DNA from: Deltaproteobacteria bacterium
GTDB taxonomy: Bacteria; Desulfobacterota; Binatia; Binatales; Binataceae
Reading direction: 5' to 3'
Assembly (NCBI GenBank): GCA_021827495.1
Contig: JAKAVN010000013.1
Coordinates: 1-44,291, forward strand
DNA: 44,291 nucleotides
In this document: piece after piece, positions 20,909-29,356 of the stretch
How positions within the stretch are numbered: position 1 is the first letter of the stretch
Layout of the letters: each line of letters starts with the position of its first letter
Position numbers and translations under genes: made by a program
Notes under the pieces: generated by a model
Told to the model about the DNA's origin: nothing
Databases searched by the model: none
What the model saw: only the letters and a program-made list of their open reading frames with translations

Positions 20909-21388
20909 ATGCGGCTTAGGGTGGGACAGGGCTTCGACTTCCATCCGATGCGCGCCGGCCGGCCGCTCAAGCTTGGCGGCGTAACGATTCCCCACGACGC
21001 CGGGCTCGCCGGACACTCCGACGCCGACGTCGCCGCCCATGCGCTCGCCAACGCGATCCTCGGCGCGCTCGGCGAGGGCGACCTCGGCCGCCATTTTTCC
21101 GACCGCGACCCGCGCTACAAGGACGCCGACAGCCTCGCGCTGCTGGCCGCGGTATGGAAGCTCGCAGGCGGCCGCGGATGGCGGCTGGTCAACGCCGACC
21201 TGACGATTTTCGCACAGCGCCCGCGGCTTGCGCCCTACGTGGCCGCGATGCGGGAGCGGCTGGCCGAGGCGATCGGCGCCGCGCCGGCGCTGCTCAATGT
21301 CAAGGCCGCCAGTCCGGAAGGATTGGGCGCGCTCGGGCGCGGCGAGGGAATGTCGGCGGCCGCCGTGGTGTTGCTGGAGGCCGATTAG
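20909..21388 (+). CDS. ispF: 2-C-methyl-D-erythritol 2,4-cyclodiphosphate synthase
   Basis: IspF is the cyclising enzyme of the MEP isoprenoid pathway, acting as a trimer. Metal ligands D10, H12 and H44 are present in GFDFHP and DVAAHALANA. Family motifs AGHSDADV, DLGRHFSDRDPRYKDADS and KAASPEGLGALGRGEGM are intact. Length 159 is typical. The partner ispD, often adjacent or fused, is not here. Confidence 0.97.
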   Translation: MRLRVGQGFDFHPMRAGRPLKLGGVTIPHDAGLAGHSDADVAAHALANAILGALGEGDLGRHFSDRDPRYKDADSLALLAAVWKLAGGRGWRLVNADLTIFAQRPRLAPYVAAMRERLAEAIGAAPALLNVKAASPEGLGALGRGEGMSAAAVVLLEAD

Positions 21389-21481
21389 CCTGTCGCGGCC
21401 TTTGCGGGCGCACGCAATCCGGGTAACGTGCGGAATCAAACCAGCCGGCGCCGCAGGCGGCGCCCGCGTGCAGGAGCGCCG

Positions 21482-22081
21482 ATGAAAAACTGGATCTCGT
21501 CAAGTTTGATCGCACTCGTACTGGTGATCGCCGCGCCGCTCGCCGCCTCGGCGGACACGTGGCAAATCGATCCGGTTCACACCACCGTCGAGTTCACCGT
21601 GCGCCACATGATGATCTCGAACGTCAGGGGCCAGTTCACCAAAGTCGCGGGTACGATCACGGCCAATGGCAACGATCCCGCCTCCGTGCGGATTGAAGCC
21701 AACATTGATACTTCGTCGATCGACACGCGCTCCGCGGACCGTGACGCCGACCTCAAGAGCGCCAACTTCCTCGACGTCGCGAAGTACCCGACGATGACGT
21801 TCAAGTCCAGAAAGATCGAGCCCGCCGGCGCCGGCGCGTGGAAGATCGTCGGCGATCTCACGCTGCACGGGATCACCAGAGAGGTCACGCTCGACGTCCA
21901 AGGTCCGACAGCGCCCATCAAGGATCCGTGGGGCAACACGCGGGTCGGCGCGTCCGCGACCACCAAAATCAGCCGCAAGGACTTCGGGCTTACGTGGAAC
22001 AAGCTGCTCGAGACCGGTGGCGCGGTGGTGGGCGATGAAGTCGCGGTCTCAATCGACGTCGAGGCGGTGAAAAAAAAGTGA
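21482..22081 (+). CDS. YceI-family periplasmic protein
   Basis: YceI proteins are lipocalin-like beta-barrels that bind polyisoprenoid or other amphiphilic ligands. From the ATG at 21482 (AGGAG at 21472-21476) the protein has 199 residues with a Sec signal peptide, cleavage probably after AAPLAASA. Family features are WQIDPVHTTVEFTVRHM, the D-x-R-S-x-x-R-D pattern (IDTRSADRDADLKS), FLDVAKYPTMTF and the C-terminal FGLTWNK. It lies 93 bp after ispF on the same strand. Confidence 0.93.
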   Translation: MKNWISSSLIALVLVIAAPLAASADTWQIDPVHTTVEFTVRHMMISNVRGQFTKVAGTITANGNDPASVRIEANIDTSSIDTRSADRDADLKSANFLDVAKYPTMTFKSRKIEPAGAGAWKIVGDLTLHGITREVTLDVQGPTAPIKDPWGNTRVGASATTKISRKDFGLTWNKLLETGGAVVGDEVAVSIDVEAVKKK

Positions 22082-22220
22082 ACAAGTGAAAAAGGCTGGC
22101 CCCGCGACCGCCGATCCCTCGACGCTCCCCGGACAACTGCTGATGCGCCGATGCCGTGAGTGATTGCGCGCGCGGCCGCAAGCGCGTGGCTGCTGAAGTC
22201 CTGTGAGCGCAGGCGCGGAG

Positions 22221-22592
22221 CTACAGATCGTCGCTGCCGCCGCCGCCGCTGTCGCCGCCTTCGTCATCCAAGTCGCCACCGCGCTCGAGTTCGTCCACCG
22301 CCTGGTCGAACTCCGGCCCGCCCATCTCATCGCCCATCTCCTTGCCCATCCGTCTGAGCGCCCGCGCGATGCTCTTCGGATCGCGCTCGTCGACGTCGGA
22401 GAAACCCGCGGGGTCCGACAGCGCGTCCATCCGCGCCTCTTCGCTGCGCGGCGTCGCGAAGCGCGACATCAGGCGGCGCATTCGCGCGCTCCCGCAATGC
22501 TTGCACACCGCCTCGACCCGCTCGCTCGCCCGCATCGTGAGCACGCTGGTGCGCTTGTGGCACTTCTCGCATTGATATTCGTAGATCGGCAT
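22221..22592 (-). CDS. FmdB-family zinc-ribbon protein
   Basis: This small putative regulatory protein has MPIYEYQCEKC at the N-terminus and a zinc ribbon C8-x2-C11 and C30-x2-C33. The ATG at 22592 gives 123 residues; the frame runs open upstream but the conserved protein begins here. The C-terminal part is acidic and ends in a Gly/Asp run (EGGDSGGGGSDDL). FmdB proteins are short, widespread and of unknown exact function. Stretch 22082-22220 holds no further gene. Confidence 0.85.
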   Translation of the reverse strand: MPIYEYQCEKCHKRTSVLTMRASERVEAVCKHCGSARMRRLMSRFATPRSEEARMDALSDPAGFSDVDERDPKSIARALRRMGKEMGDEMGGPEFDQAVDELERGGDLDDEGGDSGGGGSDDL

Positions 22593-22763
22593 CTTGGCCA
22601 ACTCCATCCGGCGGAGTATTGCTCGATTTTCCGTGCCGCGCGAGGCTGCGGCAAGAGCGCCGAGCCCCGTCGCCGCAAGCCGCCATGGAACCCCGCTTGA
22701 TTCGCGGATCGGCGGCAGGATACTGCTCAGCGTCAAGATGGACGCGGGCGGAGGCGGCGCGCG

Positions 22764-23549
22764 ATGAGAGAGCTGGGCGCGATGTGGCGCAACACGCGGA
22801 TGGTCGTGCTGTGCGCGATCTCGGCCGCGCTCTACGCCGCCGTGCTGGTGCCGTTCAAGGTCGTGCCGCTCATCCCGGGCGTCACCGAACTGCGTCCGGC
22901 CAATGCGATTCCGATCGTATGCTCGTTTCTGTTCGGGCCGGCGGCGGCCTGGGGCGCGGCGATCGGCAACATGATCGGCGACTTCTTCGGCGGCGTTGGC
23001 CCCGGCGACATCTTCGGCTTCTTCGCCAACCTCTTCTACGGCTACATCCCGTACAAGGCGTGGAACGTGATCGCCCAGGGCCAGAGTCCGGTTGCGCGCT
23101 CGCCCGGCGCCGTCGCCAGCTACGTCGCGGTATGTCTCGCCGCCAGCGTGCTCTGCGCCGATATCGTCGGCTGGGGCGACAACCTGCTCAGCTTCCGGCC
23201 CTTCAGCATCCTGGGCAATATCATCGTGTTCAACAACATGGCCTCCGCGCTGGTGCTCTCGCCGCTCATCCTGATCGCGGTTTATCCGCGCGTGCGGCGC
23301 GGCCGGATGCTCTACGCCGACGTGATGCCCGAGTTCAAGGAACGCCCGTGGAGCGTGCGTGCGGCCGGGCTCTTGCTGCTGGTGGCGGGCGAAGCGGGCG
23401 CGTGGCTGATGGGCAACCTGGTCTCGACTGGCTACTGGGCGCCGTCGTTTCTGTCGGCGGCGATGACGCAGGCGCCGTATGACAAGGCGATCGCGATCGT
23501 GGTGAGCCCGTTCATCCTGCTGGCCGTGGTGGGCGTGGGGCTGATGTGA
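22764..23549 (+). CDS. ECF transporter substrate-binding (S) component, specificity unknown
   Basis: This 261-residue integral membrane protein is the ligand-capturing subunit of the adjacent energy-coupling factor transporter. Six or more hydrophobic segments are visible. The N-terminus ISAALYAAVLVPFKVVPL, the motif LRPANAIPIV and GAAIGNMIGDFFGG resemble a QueT-like group of S components, but I cannot assign a ligand. GGAGG precedes the ATG. It shares a GTGA overlap with the ATPase gene. No riboswitch is evident in 22593-22763. Confidence 0.82.
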   Translation: MRELGAMWRNTRMVVLCAISAALYAAVLVPFKVVPLIPGVTELRPANAIPIVCSFLFGPAAAWGAAIGNMIGDFFGGVGPGDIFGFFANLFYGYIPYKAWNVIAQGQSPVARSPGAVASYVAVCLAASVLCADIVGWGDNLLSFRPFSILGNIIVFNNMASALVLSPLILIAVYPRVRRGRMLYADVMPEFKERPWSVRAAGLLLLVAGEAGAWLMGNLVSTGYWAPSFLSAAMTQAPYDKAIAIVVSPFILLAVVGVGLM

Positions 23550-25348
23550 AGGACGGCATCGCCGCTCCCGGCGCGGCCGATCCCGCGCCGCTTAAGCACG
23601 ACGCGAGCGCTGGTGTGGCGCCCGCCGCCGCGCTCGACGGCGTGAGCTTCACCTATCCCGGCGGCGCGCGTCCGGCGCTTAGGCGCGTCAGTTTCGAACT
23701 CGCCGCGGGCGAGATGGTCGGCGTGATGGGCGCCACGGGCGCGGGCAAATCGACGCTCGCCAAGTGCCTAAATCGCATCGTGCCCGAGTTCGAGGGCGGC
23801 GCCTTCGCGGGCGCGGTACGGATCGGCGGCCGGCGGCTTGACGGCGCGCGCGTATGCGAGGTCGCGGCGCGGGTCGGGATGGTGTTCCAGGATTTCGAGG
23901 CGCAGCTCTTTTCCACCAATGTCGCGCACGAGGTCGCGTTCGCGATGGAGCAGATTGGAATGGAGCGCGCAGAGATGGCACGCCGCATCCGCCCTGCGCT
24001 CGAGGCGGTCGGGCTTGGCGGCTTCGAGCATCGCGACCCAACCTTGCTCTCCGGCGGCGAGAAGCAGCGGCTCGCGATCGCTTCCGTGCTCGCGCTGCGC
24101 CCCGCCGTGATCGTGCTCGACGAGCCGACCACCGACCTCGATCCCGAAGGCAAAGCCGAGATCTTCGCCCTGATTGGCCGCCTGCGCGAGCAGGGGATCA
24201 GCCTGGTCGTGATCGAGCACGAAGCCGAAGTGCTGCGCGGCGCCGACCGCCTGCTGCTGGTCCGCGAGGGCGAGATAATCGCCGAAGGCGCGCCGCACGA
24301 CCTGATGACGCGGCTGGAGTTGCTCGAGGAGTGCGGAGTTCATCCGCCCGATCTTAACCGCGTGCTCGCCGCGTTGGGGATTGCGGCCCACGCCGCGAGC
24401 GTGGACGAAGCCGAAGCGCTGATTCGCCGCGCGCTGCCGCGCCTCGGCGCCCCGCCGCACCCGCTGGATACGCCAACGGGGCCAGCTGCGCAGGCGGCGG
24501 CGCCGTGCGGCGCCGCCGCCTGGAGCACCGATCCCGCGGCCGGCGCTCAGCCGCTGGCCGAGATGCGCGCGGTCAGCTTCAACTACCCCGGCGGGCCGCT
24601 GGTGCTCGATTCGATCGATCTGCGTATCGCACCCGGCGAGTTCGTCGCGATCATCGGCCAGAACGGCTCGGGCAAAACCACGCTCGCCAAGCACCTGGTG
24701 GGCCTGCTGCGTCCGGCAACCGGTGCCGTGATGCTCAACGGGCGCGACCGTTCCGCGATGCGCCCGGCCGAGACCGCCGCGGAAGCAGGCTACGTCTTCC
24801 AGAACCCCGACCATCAGATTTTCGCCGCCACCGTCGAGGACGAGGTCGCCTTCGGGCCGCGCAACTTCAACCTCGCGCCGGGCGAGATCGAACGCCGATG
24901 CGCCGAGGCGCTGCGCGCGGTGGGTTTGGAGAATGCGGGCGGGCGCGACCCCTTCCTGCTCGGCAAGGGCGAGCGCCAGCGCCTCGCGGTGGCGAGCGTG
25001 CTCGCCTTGCGCCCGCGCCTGCTGATCCTCGACGAGCCGGCCACCGGCCTGGATTACCGCGAGCAGCGCCGCATGATGGCTCTGGTGGCGGAGCTCAACC
25101 GCGGCGGGATCGCGATCGTGATGATCACGCACACTCCCTGGCTGGTCGCCGAGTACGCCAGCCGGGTGGTGCTGATGCGCCGCGGGCGCAAGCTCTACGA
25201 CGGCGGCGTACGCGAGTTTTTCGCCCGCGACGAACTGCTCGCCTCGTCGTCGTTTCGTCCGCCCGAGGCGACCGAGCTCGCACGCCGTTTCGGCACCGTC
25301 GCGCTTGGGCCGGACGAACTCGCCGCGTGGCTGAGAGCACGGGCCTGA
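23546..25348 (+). CDS. ecfA: ECF transporter ATPase, two ABC domains fused in one chain
   Basis: This 600-residue protein carries both ATPase domains that normally form EcfA/EcfA'. Domain 1 has Walker A GATGAGKS (62-69), Q115, signature LSGGEKQ (168-174) and Walker B VIVLDEPTTDLD. Domain 2 has Walker A GQNGSGKT (371-378), signature LGKGERQ (472-478) and Walker B LLILDEPATGLD. The second signature departs from LSGGQ, so one composite ATP site may be weak. An Ala/Pro-rich linker (about 300-335) joins them. It starts with GTG overlapping the S-component stop (GTGA) and ends in TGATG with ecfT: a translationally coupled operon. Confidence 0.93.
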   Translation: MKDGIAAPGAADPAPLKHDASAGVAPAAALDGVSFTYPGGARPALRRVSFELAAGEMVGVMGATGAGKSTLAKCLNRIVPEFEGGAFAGAVRIGGRRLDGARVCEVAARVGMVFQDFEAQLFSTNVAHEVAFAMEQIGMERAEMARRIRPALEAVGLGGFEHRDPTLLSGGEKQRLAIASVLALRPAVIVLDEPTTDLDPEGKAEIFALIGRLREQGISLVVIEHEAEVLRGADRLLLVREGEIIAEGAPHDLMTRLELLEECGVHPPDLNRVLAALGIAAHAASVDEAEALIRRALPRLGAPPHPLDTPTGPAAQAAAPCGAAAWSTDPAAGAQPLAEMRAVSFNYPGGPLVLDSIDLRIAPGEFVAIIGQNGSGKTTLAKHLVGLLRPATGAVMLNGRDRSAMRPAETAAEAGYVFQNPDHQIFAATVEDEVAFGPRNFNLAPGEIERRCAEALRAVGLENAGGRDPFLLGKGERQRLAVASVLALRPRLLILDEPATGLDYREQRRMMALVAELNRGGIAIVMITHTPWLVAEYASRVVLMRRGRKLYDGGVREFFARDELLASSSFRPPEATELARRFGTVALGPDELAAWLRARA

Positions 25349-26133
25349 TGCCGATTTTTCTGTACATCGAACGCGCCACCTTCATCCATCGGCTCCATCC
25401 GACAGTCAAGGTCTTTGCGCTGTTCGTGATGTTCTGGTCGGTCTATTGGGTCGACCATCCGCTGGCCCTCCTGCCGCTCGCGGCGGTGATGGCCGCGGCC
25501 GCGCAAATCACCGGCGCGTGGCCGAACTTCTATCGCCTGCGCTGGCTCTTCATCCTGGTGGTTTTCTTCACCACGCTCGCCTGGATGGTTTTCTATCGCC
25601 AGGGGCCGGCGTTGATAAATCTGCCGCTCATCCATCTGAGCCGCGCCTCGCTGCTGTTCGGCCTGGGACGCGGCTTGAAGCTCGCCGAACTGCTCGCCAC
25701 CTCGGTGCTGTTCCTGTCCACCACCAAGGTCGAGGAATTCACCGCCGGCCTGGCGCGGCTGGGCGTCCCGTACCGCGTCGGTTTCGCGATCACACTGTCG
25801 TTTCGCCTGGTGCCGCTGTTCATCGATTCGGCGCTTACCGTGGTGCAGGCGCAGAACCTGCGCGGCTACGACTTCAACCGCGGCGGCCCGCTGGAGCGGG
25901 TCAGGCGCTACGTGCCGGTGGTGATCCCGGTTTTCATGGGAGCGCTGCGCAAGGCCAACTCGATGGCGATGGCGCTCGAGGCGCGCGGCTTCGGGATGAG
26001 CCGTCAGCCGACGAGTTTCATCGACTACCCGGTCGAGGCGGGCGACCTCGCGGCAACCGCGGCGCTGTTCGCGCTGGGCGCCGTGTACTTCATCATTTAC
26101 TACACCGGATACGGCGCGATTTCGCCCGGATAG
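25348..26133 (+). CDS. ecfT: ECF transporter transmembrane (T) component
   Basis: EcfT scaffolds the S component on the ATPases. The ATG at 25348 overlaps the ATPase stop and gives 261 residues. Hydrophobic segments lie at about 20-60, 65-95 and 235-255. Coupling helices carry the family's Arg motifs, QNLRGYDF and ALEARGFG, which contact the ATPases. The start MPIFLYIERATFIHRLHP is typical (FxHxLhP). With it the transporter operon is complete as S-AA-T. Confidence 0.93.
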   Translation: MPIFLYIERATFIHRLHPTVKVFALFVMFWSVYWVDHPLALLPLAAVMAAAAQITGAWPNFYRLRWLFILVVFFTTLAWMVFYRQGPALINLPLIHLSRASLLFGLGRGLKLAELLATSVLFLSTTKVEEFTAGLARLGVPYRVGFAITLSFRLVPLFIDSALTVVQAQNLRGYDFNRGGPLERVRRYVPVVIPVFMGALRKANSMAMALEARGFGMSRQPTSFIDYPVEAGDLAATAALFALGAVYFIIYYTGYGAISPG

Positions 26134-26215
26134 CGGGCGGGCATGAGCACCCGCTTGGGCGGCGCGCGGCGGGCATGCTAACTTCGTTCTCTGGCAAGGA
26201 GGAACGACCCATCCC

Positions 26216-26488
26216 ATGCTGTTCGTGATTATCGGCCATGACGGACCCAACGGCGCCGCGCTCAGGCCCACGGTTCGCCCGCGCCATCTGGCGTATGTGC
26301 GGCCGGTCGCCGAGAGCGGCAAGATGCTCATCGGCGGCCCGTTCACCGACGGCAGTGGCAGCCTGATCATCGTCGACGTGGAAGACGCAGCCGCGGCGCT
26401 CGCGTTCGCAAGCAACGATCCGTACGCCCGCGACGGAGTTTTCGAGCGGGTCGAGGTCAAGCCGTTTCGCAAGGTGCTGCCCGAATAA
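26216..26488 (+). CDS. YciI-like protein
   Basis: YCII-related proteins adopt a ferredoxin-like fold; some are hydrolases or dehalogenase-like. This 90-residue protein has the typical MLFVIIGHDG start, RPRHLAYV with the conserved His, and the family block GGPFTDGSGSLIIVDVED followed by NDPYARDGVFE. AAGGAGG lies 15 nt before the ATG. It precedes the first CoA-transferase by 18 bp on the same strand and is likely co-transcribed. A reaction cannot be assigned. Confidence 0.88.
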   Translation: MLFVIIGHDGPNGAALRPTVRPRHLAYVRPVAESGKMLIGGPFTDGSGSLIIVDVEDAAAALAFASNDPYARDGVFERVEVKPFRKVLPE

Positions 26489-26506
26489 CCGCGTGGTGAA
26501 ATCTGG

Positions 26507-27715
26507 ATGGCCGGAGCGCTTTCAGGGCTCAAAGTCGTCGAGCTGGGTGAGATGGTCTCCGCTCCGTATGCGGCCAAGCTGATGGCCGATATGGGCGCCG
26601 AGGTCATCAAGATCGAGCGGCCGGGCGTCGGCGACCGCGCGCGCACGCGCGGTCCGTTTCCCGGCGGACAGGCGCATCCGGAGAAAAGCGGCCTCTACCT
26701 TTATCTCAACACCAACAAGTTCGGCGTCACGCTCGACGTGTCGCGTCCCGAGGGCTTCGGCTTGCTCGAGCGGCTGATTGCCGGCGCCGACGTTTTGATT
26801 CATAACGTCGCGCCGCCGGACATGGATCGTATCGGGCTTAGCTTCGAGCGCGTGCGCAGCCGCAATCCGCGGCTGGTGATGAGCTCGATTACGCCGTGGG
26901 GGCTGAGCGGACCCAAGCGCGAGTGGCGCGCCGAGGATTTGACGCTGTGGAGCGCAAGCGGCCTCTGCTACGTCAACGGCGGCGGCCCCGATCATCCCGA
27001 GATGCCGCCGCTTAAGGCTTTTGGGCAGCAGTCCGGCTTCCAGGGCGGAGTGCATGCGGCAGTGGCGACGATGGGCGCGGTGTTCGCGCAAATGCGCGAC
27101 GGCGAGGGCCAGCACGTCGACGTTTCGATTTACGAATCGCTGGCCTCCCAGACGGAGCTGTTTTTCGAGTTCTGGCCTTACATGGGCATGGTCGCGTCGC
27201 GCTTGGGGCAGAAGCCGATCCAGCCGCTCGAAGTGATGGAATGCCGCGACGGCTACATCTACGTGTGCTGCATCGAGGAGCATCAGTGGCGCAACTTCGT
27301 CGAGCTGATGGGCAGCCCGCCATGGGCGTCGGAAGAAATTTTCTCCGACCGGCTCAAGCGCGGCGCCAACTGGGACGCGCTCAAGGTCTTCCTGGAGGAC
27401 TGGATCAAGCAGCAGAGCGTGCTCGACCTCTACCGGAAAGCGCAGGCGCGGCGCATCCCGTTCGCGCCGGTCTCGACGATGGGCGACCTGCTCAGCTCCG
27501 AGCATCTGAAAAAGCGCGGCTTCTTCGTCGAGATAACGCATCCTGTGGCGGGCACGCACAAGTACCCCGGCGCGCCGCTCAAGTACCAGCGCACGCCGTG
27601 GGAGATTCGCCGCCCGGCGCCGACGCTCGGGCAGCACAACGAGGAGATTTTCGGCGCGCGCCTGGGGCTTAACGCGGCGCGTATCGAGGAGTTGCGGCGC
27701 ACCGCGGTGCTCTGA
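26507..27715 (+). CDS. Family III CoA-transferase (CaiB/BaiF), with catalytic Asp
   Basis: Family III enzymes move CoA between carboxylic acids through an aspartyl-CoA intermediate. The 402 residues show the N-terminal LKVVELGEMVSAPYAAKLMAD, GAEVIKIERP, LDVSRPEG and C-terminal LGQHNEEI. The nucleophile position is D144 in RAEDLTLWSASG. Length is typical (about 400). It lies directly upstream of a second family member that lacks this Asp, so the two may form a heteromer like BbsEF. The substrate is unknown. Confidence 0.92.
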   Translation: MAGALSGLKVVELGEMVSAPYAAKLMADMGAEVIKIERPGVGDRARTRGPFPGGQAHPEKSGLYLYLNTNKFGVTLDVSRPEGFGLLERLIAGADVLIHNVAPPDMDRIGLSFERVRSRNPRLVMSSITPWGLSGPKREWRAEDLTLWSASGLCYVNGGGPDHPEMPPLKAFGQQSGFQGGVHAAVATMGAVFAQMRDGEGQHVDVSIYESLASQTELFFEFWPYMGMVASRLGQKPIQPLEVMECRDGYIYVCCIEEHQWRNFVELMGSPPWASEEIFSDRLKRGANWDALKVFLEDWIKQQSVLDLYRKAQARRIPFAPVSTMGDLLSSEHLKKRGFFVEITHPVAGTHKYPGAPLKYQRTPWEIRRPAPTLGQHNEEIFGARLGLNAARIEELRRTAVL

Positions 27716-27767
27716 ACGCGCGGCGGATCGGGGCCGCGGCCAGCGGCGAGAGCAGGCAGGATTTTCG

Positions 27768-29006
27768 ATGGCGAAGCTTCCACTGGAGGGCGTGAGAATC
27801 GCCGACTTCACCTGGGTATGGGCGGGGCCGTATTGCACGCTTCAGCTCGCCCATCTCGGCGCCGACGTAATCCGCATCGAGACCCGCACGCGGCCGTGCG
27901 TGACGCGGATGCTGCCGCCGTGGCCCGAGGGCAAACCCGGCCTCAACCGCTCCGGCTACTTCAACCAGTACAACCAGGGCAAGCGCTCGCTGACGCTGAA
28001 TTACGCCAAGCCCGGCGCGCTCGAAGTGGCGCGCCGGCTGGTCGAGACCAGCGATATCGCGACCAGCAATTTCGCCGCGGGCGTGATGGAAAAGCTGGGG
28101 CTGGGTTACGAGGAGCTGCGCAAGCTCAAGCCCGACCTCATCATGATCTCGCTCTCCGGCTATGGCGACACGGGGCCGTACCGCGAATACGTCGCCTACG
28201 GACCGGCGCAAGTGCCACTCGCGGGGCTCTCGTCGCTCACCGGCTACAAGGGATGGCCGCCGATGCATACCGGGTTCAGCTACGCCGATCCCAACGCCGG
28301 CGTGCATGGCGCCTTTGCGGTCCTGGCCGCGCTCTACCATCGCAAGAAGACCGGCGAAGGCCAGTACATCGACATGAGCCAGTGGGAGTGCGCGATGGGG
28401 CTGCTGCCGGAGGGGATTCTGGAGTACACGATGAACGGGCGCGAGCCCGCGCGCGACGGAAATCGCGACCCGCTAATCGCGCCCCACGGGGTCTTCCCAT
28501 CCAAGGATCGATTCGAGAACACCAGCATCATGGTCGACATGTGGGTCTCGATCGTGGCGGCCGACGACGCGGAGTTCGAGCGGCTGGCGGGCGCGATCGG
28601 CCATCCCGAACTGGCGCGCGATCCGCGCTTCAATAGCGCCGCCGCGCGCAAGCGCAACGAGGACGAACTCGACGCCGCGGTAAGCGCCTGGACCGCGCAG
28701 CGCAGCGCTGCCGAGGCCGAGCGGATCCTCCAGGCGGCGGGCGTGGCGGCCGCGATATGCGCGCCCAACAAGTTCGTCTCGGAAGATCCTCATCTGAAAG
28801 AGCGTGGCTACTGGGTTTACCTCGATCATCCCGAAGTCGGCGTGCGGCAGCATTGCGGAATCCCGTGGCGGATGAGCCGCACCGAGGGCGAGGTCCGCGC
28901 GCCGGCGCCGCTTATCGGGCAACATACCGACGAGGTGCTCACGCAGGTGCTGGGCTACAGTGCGGCCGAGGTCGCGCGGCTGCGCGCGGCCGGCGCGTTG
29001 GAGTAG
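27768..29006 (+). CDS. Family III CoA-transferase homologue lacking the catalytic Asp
   Basis: The 412-residue protein has full family architecture (VRIADFTWVWAGPYCTLQLA, GADVIRIETR, the LTLNYAKPGALE block, LIGQHTDEVL). At the nucleophile position the sequence is YVAYGPAQVPLAGL: G145 stands where the upstream paralogue has D144. Such subunits are known as non-catalytic partners, as in benzylsuccinate CoA-transferase BbsEF. The gap between the two genes is 52 bp. It might instead be a catalytically dead or differently acting homologue. Confidence 0.9.
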   Translation: MAKLPLEGVRIADFTWVWAGPYCTLQLAHLGADVIRIETRTRPCVTRMLPPWPEGKPGLNRSGYFNQYNQGKRSLTLNYAKPGALEVARRLVETSDIATSNFAAGVMEKLGLGYEELRKLKPDLIMISLSGYGDTGPYREYVAYGPAQVPLAGLSSLTGYKGWPPMHTGFSYADPNAGVHGAFAVLAALYHRKKTGEGQYIDMSQWECAMGLLPEGILEYTMNGREPARDGNRDPLIAPHGVFPSKDRFENTSIMVDMWVSIVAADDAEFERLAGAIGHPELARDPRFNSAAARKRNEDELDAAVSAWTAQRSAAEAERILQAAGVAAAICAPNKFVSEDPHLKERGYWVYLDHPEVGVRQHCGIPWRMSRTEGEVRAPAPLIGQHTDEVLTQVLGYSAAEVARLRAAGALE

Positions 29007-29028
29007 GAACGCGGCAGGCGGGACGGCC

Positions 29029-29328
29029 ATGAGACAATTTAAAATATTACTTGATAGTCTGTGCTTCGGCGCAGGGCCGCGCCGACACGACAACAGGCTC
29101 TATTACTCGCCGATGACGCACGAGCTCTTGCGCGTCAAACAGGGCGGCCAGGTAGCCGAGCGGAGCAAGCGCGAGCAGATGCCGATTGCGTGTGTGCTCG
29201 GCGGGCCCGCGCGCCGCACGCTATTTTTACTCAGCTCGGAGTCGATCGATCCCGACGCCTGCCGCGCCAAGCGCAACTCGCGCATCGAGACCACGGAGGT
29301 CGAGGTTGCCGGCGCGGGATGGCCGTAA
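29029..29328 (+). pseudogene. Internally deleted SMP-30/gluconolactonase relic
   Basis: This short frame (99 residues) joins both ends of an SMP-30-type beta-propeller. Residues 6-36 (ILLDSLCFGAGPRRHDNRLY, then LLRV) match the family N-terminus, and residues 50-99 (CVLGGPARRTLFLL, DPDACRAKRNSRIET, VEVAGAGWP) match its C-terminus. About 190 central residues are missing. In the N-terminal motif FGEGPRW the metal-ligand Glu is Ala and Trp is Arg, so it cannot fold as the enzyme. The local sequence AATTTAAAATATTACTTG at the start is unusually AT-rich. Confidence 0.75.
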
Positions 29329-29356
29329 GCGGCGGGCGCAGGCGGCGAGCGGCGGC

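Noticed and set aside
22593-22763. A vitamin riboswitch in front of the ECF transporter
   Set aside because: No conserved TPP, cobalamin, preQ1 or FMN core could be recognised in this short leader.
23768-25132. A 454-residue minus-strand frame opposite the ECF ATPase
   Set aside because: Antisense shadow of a gene with intact Walker motifs.
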